A stretch of 64,000 nt of DNA from Desulfosudis oleivorans Hxd3 (lineage in GTDB: Bacteria > Desulfobacterota > Desulfobacteria > Desulfobacterales > Desulfosudaceae): contig NC_009943.1 in the NCBI RefSeq assembly GCF_000018405.1, positions 1,925,001 through 1,989,000 of the forward strand, read 5' to 3'. Shown here piece after piece: positions 37,916 through 46,697 of the stretch. The translations under genes and the position numbers were made by a program. The first letter of the stretch is position 1. Each line of letters begins with the position of its first letter. The notes below the pieces were generated by a model. That model was given only the letters and a program-made list of their open reading frames with translations, was not told the DNA's origin and ran no database searches.

Positions 37916-38985
37916 GTGTGCCGTCTCCCGATTAAAAGGTAAAGAAACATGGGCGCTCCGAAAAAGGCCGTGAGAATGGCCACCGGCAGCATTCTCGGCG
38001 CCAGCATCAGCCGGGCGCCGATGTCCGCGGCCAACAGCAGGCAGGCCCCGGTCAGGGCCGAGGCCGGCAGCAGGAACCGGTGGTCATCGCCGATGACCCG
38101 GCGCACGATATGGGGGCAGACCAGGCCCACGAACCCGATGATGCCCAGAAACGACACGATCACCGCCGTTATCAGGGAAGCGACCAGCATGCCGATCATG
38201 CGTACCCGCTCCACCCGGACCCCCAGGCTTCTGGCGGTTTCATCCCCGGCGTCAATGGCGTTGTAGTTCCAGCGGTTAAACATGAAAAACAGAAGCGCAC
38301 CCGCCACCACCACGGCCATGAACCAGACTTCCGGCCATCCGGCCCGGCCCACGTCGCCGAAGGTCCAGAACACCATGGCGGCCAGCTGAATGTCGTCGGC
38401 AAAGTATTGAAGAAACATGGTGGCCGCGGAAAACAGGGCGCCCAGGGCCACGCCGCTGAGCACCAGCACTTCCGGGCTGGCCCCCCGAATGCGGGCAATG
38501 GCGATGATGATCAGGGAGGTGATCATGCAGAAGACAAAGGCCAGCAGGGTGGTGAGCCAGGGATTGATGACGCTGACCGCGCCGGCCTGGGTGCTCTGCA
38601 TGGCGCCGGCCCCCAGGATCATCACGGAAAAGGCGGCGCCGAAGGCTCCGGCCTGTGAGATGCCCAGGGTGAAGGGAGAGCCCAGAGGGTTGCGCAGGAT
38701 GGACTGCATGGCCGCTCCGGCAACAGCCAGGCCAGCCCCGGCCAGCAGGGCGGCCAGGGCGTGGGGAAGGCGGATGTTGCGGATGATCAGGGCAAAGCGC
38801 TCATCTTCGCCCAGGCCGAAAAAGGCCCGGACCACTTCCGCGGCGGGAATGCGCACCGCGCCCAGGGAAACGGCCATTACCATCAGCAGAACGGCGGCCG
38901 CCAGCAGACCGGCCAGAAAAAACAGTTTGCGGCCGATATAGGCGGTGTATTCTGCCGGCACCTGGCCGTGGTCAAAATGGGACAT
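37912..38985 (-). CDS. FecCD-family ABC importer permease
   Basis: The 357-residue protein has about ten membrane segments and the FecCD landmarks RNIRLPHALAALLAGAGLA, QSILRNPLGSPFTLGIS, SFLGIIGFVGLVCPHIVR and DIGARLM. It forms the inner-membrane channel as a homodimer. It lies 14 bases after the binding-protein gene and overlaps the ATPase gene, so the operon is binding protein, permease, ATPase. Confidence 0.95.
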   Translation of the reverse strand: MSHFDHGQVPAEYTAYIGRKLFFLAGLLAAAVLLMVMAVSLGAVRIPAAEVVRAFFGLGEDERFALIIRNIRLPHALAALLAGAGLAVAGAAMQSILRNPLGSPFTLGISQAGAFGAAFSVMILGAGAMQSTQAGAVSVINPWLTTLLAFVFCMITSLIIIAIARIRGASPEVLVLSGVALGALFSAATMFLQYFADDIQLAAMVFWTFGDVGRAGWPEVWFMAVVVAGALLFFMFNRWNYNAIDAGDETARSLGVRVERVRMIGMLVASLITAVIVSFLGIIGFVGLVCPHIVRRVIGDDHRFLLPASALTGACLLLAADIGARLMLAPRMLPVAILTAFFGAPMFLYLLIGRRHT

Positions 38986-38999
38986 GACAACTCCTGCGG

Positions 39000-40160
39000 T
39001 TAAGGCAATACAATTTTCGCAAATCCCAGGTTGTCATATCCCTGATTAATGGCGGCAAAGGCCGGGCCGCCGTTTAAAAAGACGGCAATCTCTTCGGCCC
39101 TGGTCATGGGATCGATGTCGGCAAAAGCCCCGGGGTATAATGTCTTTCCAATAAAATAGGCGTTGGCGAAAATGGATTCAAAGTTCTGGGTGTAAAAATT
39201 ATAGGGAAACACACCGAACACCCGGCCTTTTTTTACGGCTGTCAGGGCCTGGTATGCGGGGTCGGACCGAAGTTCCTCCAGGCCGTTGGCCCCTGCCTGA
39301 AGCTTGGCCGAGGAGATGTCCAGAAAGAGAATCTCCGGGTTCCACATTAGAAGCTGCTCTTTGGATACCACGGCATGGGAGTCGCCCTTGCCTGATTTCG
39401 CCAGCTTCCCGGCCACGTTGCGGGCCGACAGAAAAACAAAGGGTGCGTAGGCCGGTTCTGTGGAGGCAAAACCATGGCCCCCGCGCTGGGCCAGGCCTCC
39501 GATATAGGTGGTGGGCCGGTCGGCATCGGCAACTGTTTTCACCCGGCGTTCCAGGTCGGCGGCAAGCCCGTCAAAAAAGGCGATCACTGCCCCGGCCCGG
39601 TCTTCGATGCCCAATACCTGGCCCATGATCCGCAGGCTCCGGTCCAGTTCCTGCCGGTTTCTGGTCAGATCCCCGTAACCCAGCCCCACTACCGGAATAC
39701 CGGTTTTAGCGAAAAGGGACTCGGCTCCGCCGTCCCGGGCCGCGTAGGTTTTGAAAATCACCTGGGGCCGGGGCGAAAGGGCGGCAATCAGTTCAGGGTT
39801 GTCGTGGCCCCGGAACTCGCCGAACAGGGGAAGCGCTTGCAGCTCCGGATGGGCCACGGCATAGGGCCGGGCCTCCACGGAAAAGGGAAGCCCGCCTTTT
39901 TCCGCGCTGTCCACGGCAACAACACGGTCCTGAGCCTGAAGATAAACCAGCAGCCGCAGGCACCCGGAGCCAGAGCAGATCACGCGCTCCACCCGCTCCG
40001 GAACCGTCACCTGCCGGTCCAGCATGTCTGTAATGACGCGGGTGTCGGCGGCAAGGGTCGTGCCCGAAAGCAACAGCCCCACAAAAGCGATCAGCAGCAC
40101 CCTGGCGGCAGGCCGTGCGATGTGATTTGTTTTCCTCGTTTTTTCAAAATGTTTATTCAT
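39000..40160 (-). CDS. Periplasmic metal/metallophore-binding protein
   Basis: The 386-residue protein has a signal peptide (cut near TLAADTR) and a FecB/BtuF-like type III binding fold: ITDMLDRQVTVPERVERVIC at the start, ALSPRPQVIF and GRVFGVFPYNFYTQNFESIFANAYFIGK later. The phrase CSGSGCLRLLVYLQAQDRVVAVD is characteristic of a subgroup of such proteins in anaerobes. The ligand may be an iron, cobalt, molybdenum or tungsten species, which cannot be told by eye. It heads the importer operon, behind a leader with a terminator hairpin. Confidence 0.92.
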   Translation of the reverse strand: MNKHFEKTRKTNHIARPAARVLLIAFVGLLLSGTTLAADTRVITDMLDRQVTVPERVERVICSGSGCLRLLVYLQAQDRVVAVDSAEKGGLPFSVEARPYAVAHPELQALPLFGEFRGHDNPELIAALSPRPQVIFKTYAARDGGAESLFAKTGIPVVGLGYGDLTRNRQELDRSLRIMGQVLGIEDRAGAVIAFFDGLAADLERRVKTVADADRPTTYIGGLAQRGGHGFASTEPAYAPFVFLSARNVAGKLAKSGKGDSHAVVSKEQLLMWNPEILFLDISSAKLQAGANGLEELRSDPAYQALTAVKKGRVFGVFPYNFYTQNFESIFANAYFIGKTLYPGAFADIDPMTRAEEIAVFLNGGPAFAAINQGYDNLGFAKIVLP

Positions 40161-40181
40161 TTTTTACTCCTTTCGGCCAAT

Positions 40182-40303
40182 AAAAAAGCCATGAAAGTTT
40201 TTCAGGCACTGCCGGCCTGATCACCTTCATGGCTCTATTTTTTAAAAATTTTTTGCGTACCGCGGTTACCCCGGTATGCGGGGCGGGTCACCTTCGTGGC
40301 GAC
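40182..40303 (-). promoter_or_regulatory. Structured leader with attenuator-like terminator before the importer operon
   Basis: Read on the - strand, a promoter-like TTGACC/TATAAA pair (40341-40336 and 40320-40315, 15 bp apart) precedes two elements that share GCCAYGAAGGTGA (from 40300 and from 40233). The second folds into a stem of AGCCATGAA with TTCATGGCT, holding an inner TCAGGC/GCCTGA hairpin, and ends in TTTTTT. This is a terminator just before the ribosome site and ATG 40160. It looks like ligand-controlled attenuation, perhaps a riboswitch, but it matches no class I know. The rest of the gap, up to 40542, holds a degenerate ATTACCCGG-type repeat around 40365-40460. Confidence 0.5.
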
Positions 40304-40542
40304 AATAGTTTTTGTTTATAATGGATTTGCAGTCCGGTCAAGGCTTTTAAAGTTTTCTCAGCCAGTTTATACTGGATTATCCGGCCTACCCGTCTATGTA
40401 GCCCTCATTGTCCAAGTTGTTTGGATAATCCAGTATGCCGTAATCCAGCGTAAAATTGCCCTTCTGCTTTATTGAGAGAGGCGTCCGAAGACGCTTGAGG
40501 ATTGTTTCTCTTCGTTCGCAGGAACACGAAAAAGCAAAAACC

Positions 40543-42807
40543 CTACCGCTGAAGGGCTTTGAGGCGTTGTTCGGTGTCGCGGTAGCCGGGGGAAAGAAGC
40601 TGGAGCTTTTTATAGAGGTCCAGGGCCTTGTAGGATATATGGTTCTGTTCATAGGTCCGGGCCAGCAGGTAAAGCAGGTAGGGGTTGTCCGGCAGGCGGG
40701 CAACGCCACGCTCCAGAACGGTGATGGCCTGGTCAGGGTCCTTTTCCCGCAGGTAGAGATGGGCCAGGCCGGTATAGGCCCACGGCACGGGTTCAGCTTC
40801 CTGATCGGCGGCCTCCACGGCTGCGGTAAGGATGGCTTTTCGCATGAAGTCGTAACCGGTGTCTTGAACATGGGCTGCAAATTTTGTCAGCACCAGGGAG
40901 TGGGCGGGCAGGGTGGTAAACATTTCCGCCGGGGAGAGACCGGTATGGGCCATGAGGGCAAAAAACAGGTCGGCCTGGGCAGGATGGGCCTCGAGGCCGG
41001 ACCGGATCACGGACAGGGCTTTTGCTTTTCGATCGGTTTCAAGCAGAAACCCCGCATACGCTCCATAAGCGCCGGGCCGCATGGGAAAAAGGGTGACGCC
41101 GGCGGCCATCAGGGCCTCGGCCCGGGAGACGGGCAGGCCGGCCTTCAGGGCGGCTGTGCCGGTTTTTTGAAGCAGGGCGGATCGCGTCGGGGAAAAACCC
41201 AGGGCCTGCTGGTAGTTTTCCAGGGCCGTTGACGGCAGGCCTGCAGCCAGGGCCGTATCACCAGCAGCAATGTGAGGATCGGGGCTCCAGAGATCAAAAG
41301 CGGGAATTGTCCATCGGCCAAGGGCCAGGCCCGCCAGGGCAAGCCAGATCAGAAGAATTGGAACGGTTATTTTTTTGGCAATGCCCGGAGCGTGGGCTTG
41401 CAGATAGGTGACGGGAGTTACCCGGTCGCGCAGGCGCGTGTGGGCCGCGGCTGCCAGTAAACCGCAGAGAAAGGCCAGATAAAGGGCGTTGGCCGGAATA
41501 TGCAGGTTGAAGTCGGTGACGCCGTGCAGCAGAATGGCCAGGATCCCGGTGGCGGTTCCCGCGCAGACCAGGATGGTATAGGGCTCTTTGCGTTTTTTCA
41601 GGACTTTTCGAACAGTTTTAAAAAGGCAGATAAAAAACGCCAGGGCCAGTACCACACCGGGAATACCGCCCTCTGCCAGCAGCTCCAGGTAGTCGTTGTG
41701 GGCATGGTCCAGGATGCGGCCCAGGTAGCGGTTCTGGTAAGCGGGGATCACATTACCGAAGGCCCCGAACCCCACGCCGGTGGCGGGAAAGTCGGATACC
41801 ATCTTCAGGCTGTCAGCCCAGAAATGGAACCGGCCCTCGCTGTCTGTAAAGTTATCCGCCGCATAGATTTTTGCAAAACGGTTGTCGATTCTTTCCCAGC
41901 CGAACCATGTGACGGCCGCGATTACGGCGCACAGCAGCAGCACGGCGCTGGCGCGGCGGTTGATGCGCCGGTCCGGAAAGGCTCTGCCGAAAAGGGCCAG
42001 GGCGAAAAAAAGCATGGACGCGCACAGGCTGAGGATGCCGCCCCTGGAGAGGCTGGCGAAAATTGACATGGCAATGACCGCGGCTGACACGATCAGCAGT
42101 ATGAACAGGGGGGTCTCTTCTTCTTCAAAAAAACCCAGTACTTTTTCCCGCGGGGAGCCGAACTGGCGGGGCGGGCGATGGGCCAGAACCAGGGCCAGCA
42201 CCGGGCCGAAGATCATGGCCATAAGGCCGGCGTAGTGGTTGTGGCAGACATAGGACCCAAACACCATGGAGTTGTCAGGAACGTAGCGGAACCAGAGCGC
42301 ATGATCTTCGGTGAAAATGTTCTGAAGAATGGAAGAGAGGGCAAACAGGCCACCAAAAAAAGCCAGAAAAAGCAGGGTGCGGCGCAGCATGGTTTTGTCG
42401 GACAGAAGCTGAACGGAAAGCCAGTAGAAGCCGACCCACAACAGCCAGCGGCAGAGCTCGAACAGGGTGGCGTGAAGATTCAGTGTAAGGGGCCAGGCCT
42501 GGTCCGGCAGAAGGATACCGATGGTGGCCTGGCGAAGGGCCGCAGCCCTGGGCGAAACCAGGGAGAGGAAGGGCTGGGGCAGGGGAACGATCTGGAAAAG
42601 GATGTAAAGGCCCAGCAGGGCCAGGGGCAGGAGGCAGGGCACCCGGTAGAGAGGGGTGGCATGGCGCAGGGTGTCGGCCAGGAAAAGAGTGATGGCGGCG
42701 CCGACCAGCAGCACCAGCACGAAGAATGCCCATGGCTCCACGCTGCCGAATGCCAGGGGCGCAAAGGCCAGGGTTGCTAAAAACAGAAACCGGCTTATTG
42801 AAAGCAT
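40543..42807 (-). CDS. O-antigen ligase/polymerase (Wzy/WaaL-like) with TPR C-terminus
   Basis: ATG 42807 has AAGGA upstream; an ATG at 42831 lies within a palindromic repeat. The 754-residue protein has about twelve membrane segments to residue 480, with the ligase loop HNHYAGLMAM and a second loop with SEGRFHFWADSL, GVGFGAFGNVIP and HAHNDYLELLAEGG. The last 250 residues are TPR-like helices (AGLPSTALENYQQALGFSP, ITVLERGVARLPDNPYLLYLLA). It should polymerise or ligate surface polysaccharide. It is the most distal gene of the EPS cluster, but separated from it by repeats. Confidence 0.9.
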   Translation of the reverse strand: MLSISRFLFLATLAFAPLAFGSVEPWAFFVLVLLVGAAITLFLADTLRHATPLYRVPCLLPLALLGLYILFQIVPLPQPFLSLVSPRAAALRQATIGILLPDQAWPLTLNLHATLFELCRWLLWVGFYWLSVQLLSDKTMLRRTLLFLAFFGGLFALSSILQNIFTEDHALWFRYVPDNSMVFGSYVCHNHYAGLMAMIFGPVLALVLAHRPPRQFGSPREKVLGFFEEEETPLFILLIVSAAVIAMSIFASLSRGGILSLCASMLFFALALFGRAFPDRRINRRASAVLLLCAVIAAVTWFGWERIDNRFAKIYAADNFTDSEGRFHFWADSLKMVSDFPATGVGFGAFGNVIPAYQNRYLGRILDHAHNDYLELLAEGGIPGVVLALAFFICLFKTVRKVLKKRKEPYTILVCAGTATGILAILLHGVTDFNLHIPANALYLAFLCGLLAAAAHTRLRDRVTPVTYLQAHAPGIAKKITVPILLIWLALAGLALGRWTIPAFDLWSPDPHIAAGDTALAAGLPSTALENYQQALGFSPTRSALLQKTGTAALKAGLPVSRAEALMAAGVTLFPMRPGAYGAYAGFLLETDRKAKALSVIRSGLEAHPAQADLFFALMAHTGLSPAEMFTTLPAHSLVLTKFAAHVQDTGYDFMRKAILTAAVEAADQEAEPVPWAYTGLAHLYLREKDPDQAITVLERGVARLPDNPYLLYLLARTYEQNHISYKALDLYKKLQLLSPGYRDTEQRLKALQR

Positions 42808-42897
42808 ACGCGGGTGGTCCTTACTCGTCATTACCCGGATTGAACCCCTATGTGGTCGTCATGACCCGGCTTGGCTTCCCTGCTCTGCCCGGCCGCC

Positions 42898-43235
42898 TAC
42901 GTAGTCGTCATTACCCGGCTTGACCGGGTAATCCAGCGTAAAATTGATTTTCCACCTTATTAACAGGGAACCGAGTCATTTTTATTCTGGACCCCCGGGT
43001 CAAGCCCGAGGGTGACGGCATAGGGTATTGGGTCAATCTTATTCTGGACCCCCGGGTCAAGCCCGAGGGTGACGGCATAGGATATTGGGTCAATCTTATT
43101 CTGGATCGCCGGGTCAAGCCCGGCGATGACGATGAGTGTGTCATGACCCGGCTTGGCTTCCCTGTCCTGCCCGGCCGCCTACGTAGTCGTCATTACCCGG
43201 CTTGACCGGGTAATCCAGCGTAAAATTGATTTGGT
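42898..43235. repeat. Cluster of ATTACCCGG and CCCGGGTCAAGCC palindromes
   Basis: Two copies of CATTACCCGGCTTGACCGGG plus TAATCCAGCGTAAAATTGAT bracket three units ending in GGGTCAAGCCCG(A/G), two of them nearly identical. Both types are near-palindromes. The 410-base gap between the wzy-like gene and the GIY-YIG gene is almost wholly repeat. Confidence 0.85.
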
Positions 43236-43242
43236 TCCTTAT

Positions 43243-43539
43243 TCATTCCCCCTTTAGCTCCTCATACAGATCCTCCCAGTATGGATTGTTTTGTTCAATC
43301 AAATCCAGTTTCCACTTCCGCTTCCATTTTTTCAACTCTTTTTCCCGGGAAATGGCAGACTCCATGGTCCCGTGAATTTCATACCACACAAGGGAGTGAA
43401 CATTATAGCGTTTGCTGAAACCTTCAAAGCAATCGTTTTTGTGTTCCCATACACGTTTAATCAGATTGGCGGTCACGCCGATGTAAAGCGTACCGTTACG
43501 CTCGTTTGCCAGGATATAAACTGCTGGCAGTCTTTCCAT
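43243..43539 (-). CDS. GIY-YIG domain protein
   Basis: The 98-residue single-domain protein has AVYILANERNGTLYIGVTANL, the GIY-YIG strand pair in the form VYI...LYIG, then RVWEHK and a Glu in AISREKELKKWKR. This small COG2827-type family is widespread in genomes; a repair or repeat-related nuclease role has been proposed but is unproven. It sits between two arrays of palindromic repeats inside the EPS operon, opposite to no gene, and seems inserted. Confidence 0.88.
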   Translation of the reverse strand: MERLPAVYILANERNGTLYIGVTANLIKRVWEHKNDCFEGFSKRYNVHSLVWYEIHGTMESAISREKELKKWKRKWKLDLIEQNNPYWEDLYEELKGE

Positions 43540-43559
43540 AGGAATTGTCTATATGAATA

Positions 43560-43730
43560 AACGGTATGGGGTCAATCTTATTCTGGCCCCCCGGGTCAAG
43601 CCCGAGGGTGACGGCATAGGGTATTGGGTCAATCTTATTCTGGATCGCCGGGTCAAGCCCGGCGATGACGATGAGTGTGTCATTACCGGCATGACCGGGT
43701 AATCCAGTGTAAAATTGATTTTTCACCTTA
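43560..43730. repeat. Second cluster of CCCGGGTCAAGCC and TTACCGGCATGACCGG palindromes
   Basis: Three units of the same family as 42898-43235. They run from the GIY-YIG start to the stop of the phosphatase gene. Confidence 0.85.
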
Positions 43731-44417
43731 TTAACACAGGATATACGCCAGGGCGTTGTCGCGGACGAGTTTCATGGAGTCGTCTTTTGCGGACGCCGGT
43801 ATGGATGCCAGGGCCGCGGACAGAAGGGGCGGGCGGGTTGAATCATCATGGGCGTCGGTGGCGATAAAGTCCACATGCCCTTTTTTCACCAGGTATCTGG
43901 CACAGGCCCGGGCGTCTTCCCCCATGCGGCCGGTGAGGCTATCTGTCGTGATCTGCACAAGAATGCCGGGTTTCAACAGGCTCAGGAGCCGCTCCGGGCG
44001 GTCCATCACTTCAAGATTGCGCTCCGGGTGGGCAATGATAACGGTATACCCAAGCACGCCTACCCGGTGGAACATGCCCTCGGCCACCGGGGGAACGGCA
44101 TGGGCCGGGAACTCGACCAGCAGGCATTTTGAGCCGGCCAGGCCGATCCAGTGACGCGCTTCTTCAAGCATGTAAAAAGGAATTTCAGCGCCGGCATGTA
44201 CCCGGACATGAATACCGTCGGCCGTCAGTTTGCTGTTTAACACTGAAACGCGTTCAAGAATGGCTGGCCGGTCCAGTTGCGGATCCATCAGATGAGGGGT
44301 GGCGACAATGTCGGTAATGCCGTCTTTTTCCGCCATGCGGGCCATGGCCAGGGACTGGCCAATGTCTGCCGCACCATCATCAATACCCGGCAGAATGTGG
44401 TTGTGAATATCGATCAT
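43731..44417 (-). CDS. CpsB/CapC-type tyrosine-protein phosphatase (PHP fold)
   Basis: The 228-residue protein starts MIDIHNHILPGIDDGA, the metal-binding HxH of the PHP fold. It keeps ATPHLMDP, HAGAEIPFY, IIAHPERN and ATDAHDD, the other metal ligands. Such manganese-dependent phosphatases remove phosphate from the Tyr-rich tail of BY-kinases and so control polysaccharide length. The gene overlaps the kinase gene by 4 bases, which supports that pairing. Confidence 0.94.
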   Translation of the reverse strand: MIDIHNHILPGIDDGAADIGQSLAMARMAEKDGITDIVATPHLMDPQLDRPAILERVSVLNSKLTADGIHVRVHAGAEIPFYMLEEARHWIGLAGSKCLLVEFPAHAVPPVAEGMFHRVGVLGYTVIIAHPERNLEVMDRPERLLSLLKPGILVQITTDSLTGRMGEDARACARYLVKKGHVDFIATDAHDDSTRPPLLSAALASIPASAKDDSMKLVRDNALAYILC

Positions 44418-46579
44418 TGCTCGGTATAATAGCCGGCATACCGGTAAGCACCATAACCATAATAATACCCCTCCCGCCGGGTGTCCACCGCATTGACGAT
44501 CTGCCCCATCAGCTTGCTGCCTGCTTCCTGGAGCCGCTTAATCTCACGGTTGACATCCTCGTACCGGGTCATTCGGGACCGGGTGACCAGCAGGGTTTTT
44601 TCGGTGCATGCGGCCAGCACCACGCCGTCGGAAACCGTTCCGATGGGCGGGGTGTCAAAGAGGATTACATCATAGTTTTCCGACAGGGCGGTGATAATGG
44701 CCTGGGCGTGGTTCGAGGAAAGCAGGTCGGACGGGTTGGGCGGCCGTTTACCCGAAGGCAGAACATCCAGGTTGGCAAGCCCTGTCTTTTGAATGACGTC
44801 GGCGGGTTCGTGCTGACCGGTAAGCACCTCAGAAAAGCCGGGCTGATTTTCTATACCAAAAGCAAGGTGAAGGGTGGGACGCCGCAGATCGCTGTCAATC
44901 ACCAGCACTTTGCGGCCGGCCTGGGCAATGGCCGCTGCCAGGTTGAGGCAGGTGAGGGTTTTGCCCTCACCGGGATAGATGCTGGTGATAACCATGGACC
45001 GGGGATAGCCGCCGGATGTTGAAAGCGATACGGCGGTGCGAGCCACCTTGTAGGATTCCGCCTCCTGGGAGGCCGGGTGGTCCGTCACAACGGTCTGCGG
45101 GTTTTTCTGGCTGCTGTCAATCAACGGAATGGTGGCGATGACCGGGACGCCGGTCTTTTCTTCAGCATCTTCGGCCGTGGAGATGGTGTTATCCAGATAT
45201 TCAAGGAAAAAGGCGCTTCCGATACCCCCCATGCAGCCCAGTACGGCTGCCAGCAGCAGGTTCCGGGGCAGGTTCTGGTTAGACGGGGCCTCGGGCAGCT
45301 TGGCCGCCTCTACTACGTAAACATCCACGTCCCGGATCTGCTTGGTCATGGTCTGCTCCTTGATGCGGGACACAAGAGCGTCGTAGAGCTGTTTCTTGGT
45401 TTCGATCTCCCGGTTGAGGATGTTGTACTGAATAAACTTTTCATTGAGCCGGGCGGCTTCGGTTTTGGTGTCTTCAAGCTGTTGTTTCAGGTTTTCCTGG
45501 TTGGTGACGGCCAGTTGATAGTCGTTGTGGATGCGTTGAACAATATTTTCGGTTTCCGCCGCCTTTTTTTCCTTCAGTTCATTGAACATGTTTTGCGCCT
45601 CTATACGCACCGGGTGCCTGGCGCCATATTTCTGACCCAGGGTAAGGATTTCCTGCTCGGCGGCACGGATCTGGCCGCGGATGGCCTGCAGGGAGGGCTC
45701 ACTGGCAATGGCGGGAATGGTGTCGAGGCTGTTTTTCGGCGTCCGGTCGATCTGCTCAATAACCGCTTCCAGCTCTTTTCTCCGGGTTTGCGCCTTTGTC
45801 AGTTCGGCGCTGATCTGGGAGAGTCGCTCCGGAATGATGGCGATTCGGTTTTCAATGGTTACAATGTCCTGGGCAATCAGGTAGTCCTGCAGCGAATGTT
45901 CCGCCTCTTCCAGCTTTGCCCGTTCCGTTGCCGCCTTTTTTTCCATCCAGTCCAGGGTGTATTCAGTGTTGGTCATTTTCATTTCCAGCAGCTGTTCAAT
46001 ATAGGCCCTGGGCAGCATATTACAGACCAGCGTGGAAAAAGCCGCGTTTTCAGAGGTGTAAGAGACCTGAAGAATCTGGCTATCCCGAATGCGTTCGATT
46101 TTCAGGCCATCCAGCATTCTTTTTGCCAGCTTTTCTTCAGGTGACATGGGCCGTGGCCCGGCCGCGTCGTTTTCAGCGGCGGTTTCTTCTGACCCTTTCA
46201 GCAAATTTTTGAAAAAATCGATTACCGGAGACTTTTTGTCCTGTTCCGGAAAATAGCGGGAGTAGGTGTCTTCAAGGTTCAACAGCACAACCACTCGTTC
46301 CATCACGGTCTGGCTGGAGATAATCTGAATCTGGGAGTTGAGAAACTCGGGGTCATGACGGATGTATCGGTATACATCATTAAGGGGATCCCCGTTTTTC
46401 TGTTCCACCTTGAGCCGGGTGGTGGCCGTGTAAAGCGGCGTGGACTGGAGCGTCGCCAGCAGCACCACCACCACGGTGGTGATGAAAAAAACAAGAATAA
46501 TCCGTTTTCTTTTCAGGATAACCTTCAGGTAATCGCGTAGATGGATGTCTTCGGTTTCCACGGGCTGCATCGGTTGCAT
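44414..46579 (-). CDS. Wzz-BY-kinase fusion (polysaccharide co-polymerase / tyrosine autokinase)
   Basis: The 721-residue protein has a Wzz domain with membrane segments near 30-50 and 440-460, separated by a long coiled coil. A C-terminal BY-kinase follows, with Walker A YPGEGKT, Walker A' VLVIDSDLRRP and Walker B VILFDTPP. The tail GYYYGYGAYRYAGYYTEQ holds eight Tyr in 18 residues, the autophosphorylation cluster. It governs chain length and export with Wza in the envelope. The adjoining PHP phosphatase should reset it. Confidence 0.95.
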   Translation of the reverse strand: MQPMQPVETEDIHLRDYLKVILKRKRIILVFFITTVVVVLLATLQSTPLYTATTRLKVEQKNGDPLNDVYRYIRHDPEFLNSQIQIISSQTVMERVVVLLNLEDTYSRYFPEQDKKSPVIDFFKNLLKGSEETAAENDAAGPRPMSPEEKLAKRMLDGLKIERIRDSQILQVSYTSENAAFSTLVCNMLPRAYIEQLLEMKMTNTEYTLDWMEKKAATERAKLEEAEHSLQDYLIAQDIVTIENRIAIIPERLSQISAELTKAQTRRKELEAVIEQIDRTPKNSLDTIPAIASEPSLQAIRGQIRAAEQEILTLGQKYGARHPVRIEAQNMFNELKEKKAAETENIVQRIHNDYQLAVTNQENLKQQLEDTKTEAARLNEKFIQYNILNREIETKKQLYDALVSRIKEQTMTKQIRDVDVYVVEAAKLPEAPSNQNLPRNLLLAAVLGCMGGIGSAFFLEYLDNTISTAEDAEEKTGVPVIATIPLIDSSQKNPQTVVTDHPASQEAESYKVARTAVSLSTSGGYPRSMVITSIYPGEGKTLTCLNLAAAIAQAGRKVLVIDSDLRRPTLHLAFGIENQPGFSEVLTGQHEPADVIQKTGLANLDVLPSGKRPPNPSDLLSSNHAQAIITALSENYDVILFDTPPIGTVSDGVVLAACTEKTLLVTRSRMTRYEDVNREIKRLQEAGSKLMGQIVNAVDTRREGYYYGYGAYRYAGYYTEQ

Positions 46580-46616
46580 GGAGTTCTCTCGTTGTTTATG
46601 GTTTAAGGTGTGGTAT

Positions 46617-46695
46617 CAATTTTACACTGGGTTACCCAATCAAGTTGGGTAATGACGACGTCGTGTGCGTCAATTTTACACTGGATTACCCGGGC
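46617..46695. repeat. ATTACCC palindrome repeat
   Basis: GGGTTACCCAATCAAGTTGG and GTAATGACGAC, flanked twice by TCAATTTTACACTGG, fill the gap between the BY-kinase gene and the Wza-like gene. They extend almost to the latter's stop. Confidence 0.75.
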
Positions 46696-46697
46696 GC

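Noticed and set aside
40386-40880. 164-codon - strand frame with TPR-like words
   Set aside because: It is an out-of-frame shadow of the wzy-like gene's TPR end.
42898-43235. CRISPR array
   Set aside because: The units are near-palindromic, unequal in spacing, lack unique spacers of constant length, and have no cas genes nearby.
42911-43726. Two - strand frames with GLTRGSRI-type repeats (42911-43144 and 43496-43726)
   Set aside because: They are direct translations of the palindromic repeat arrays.
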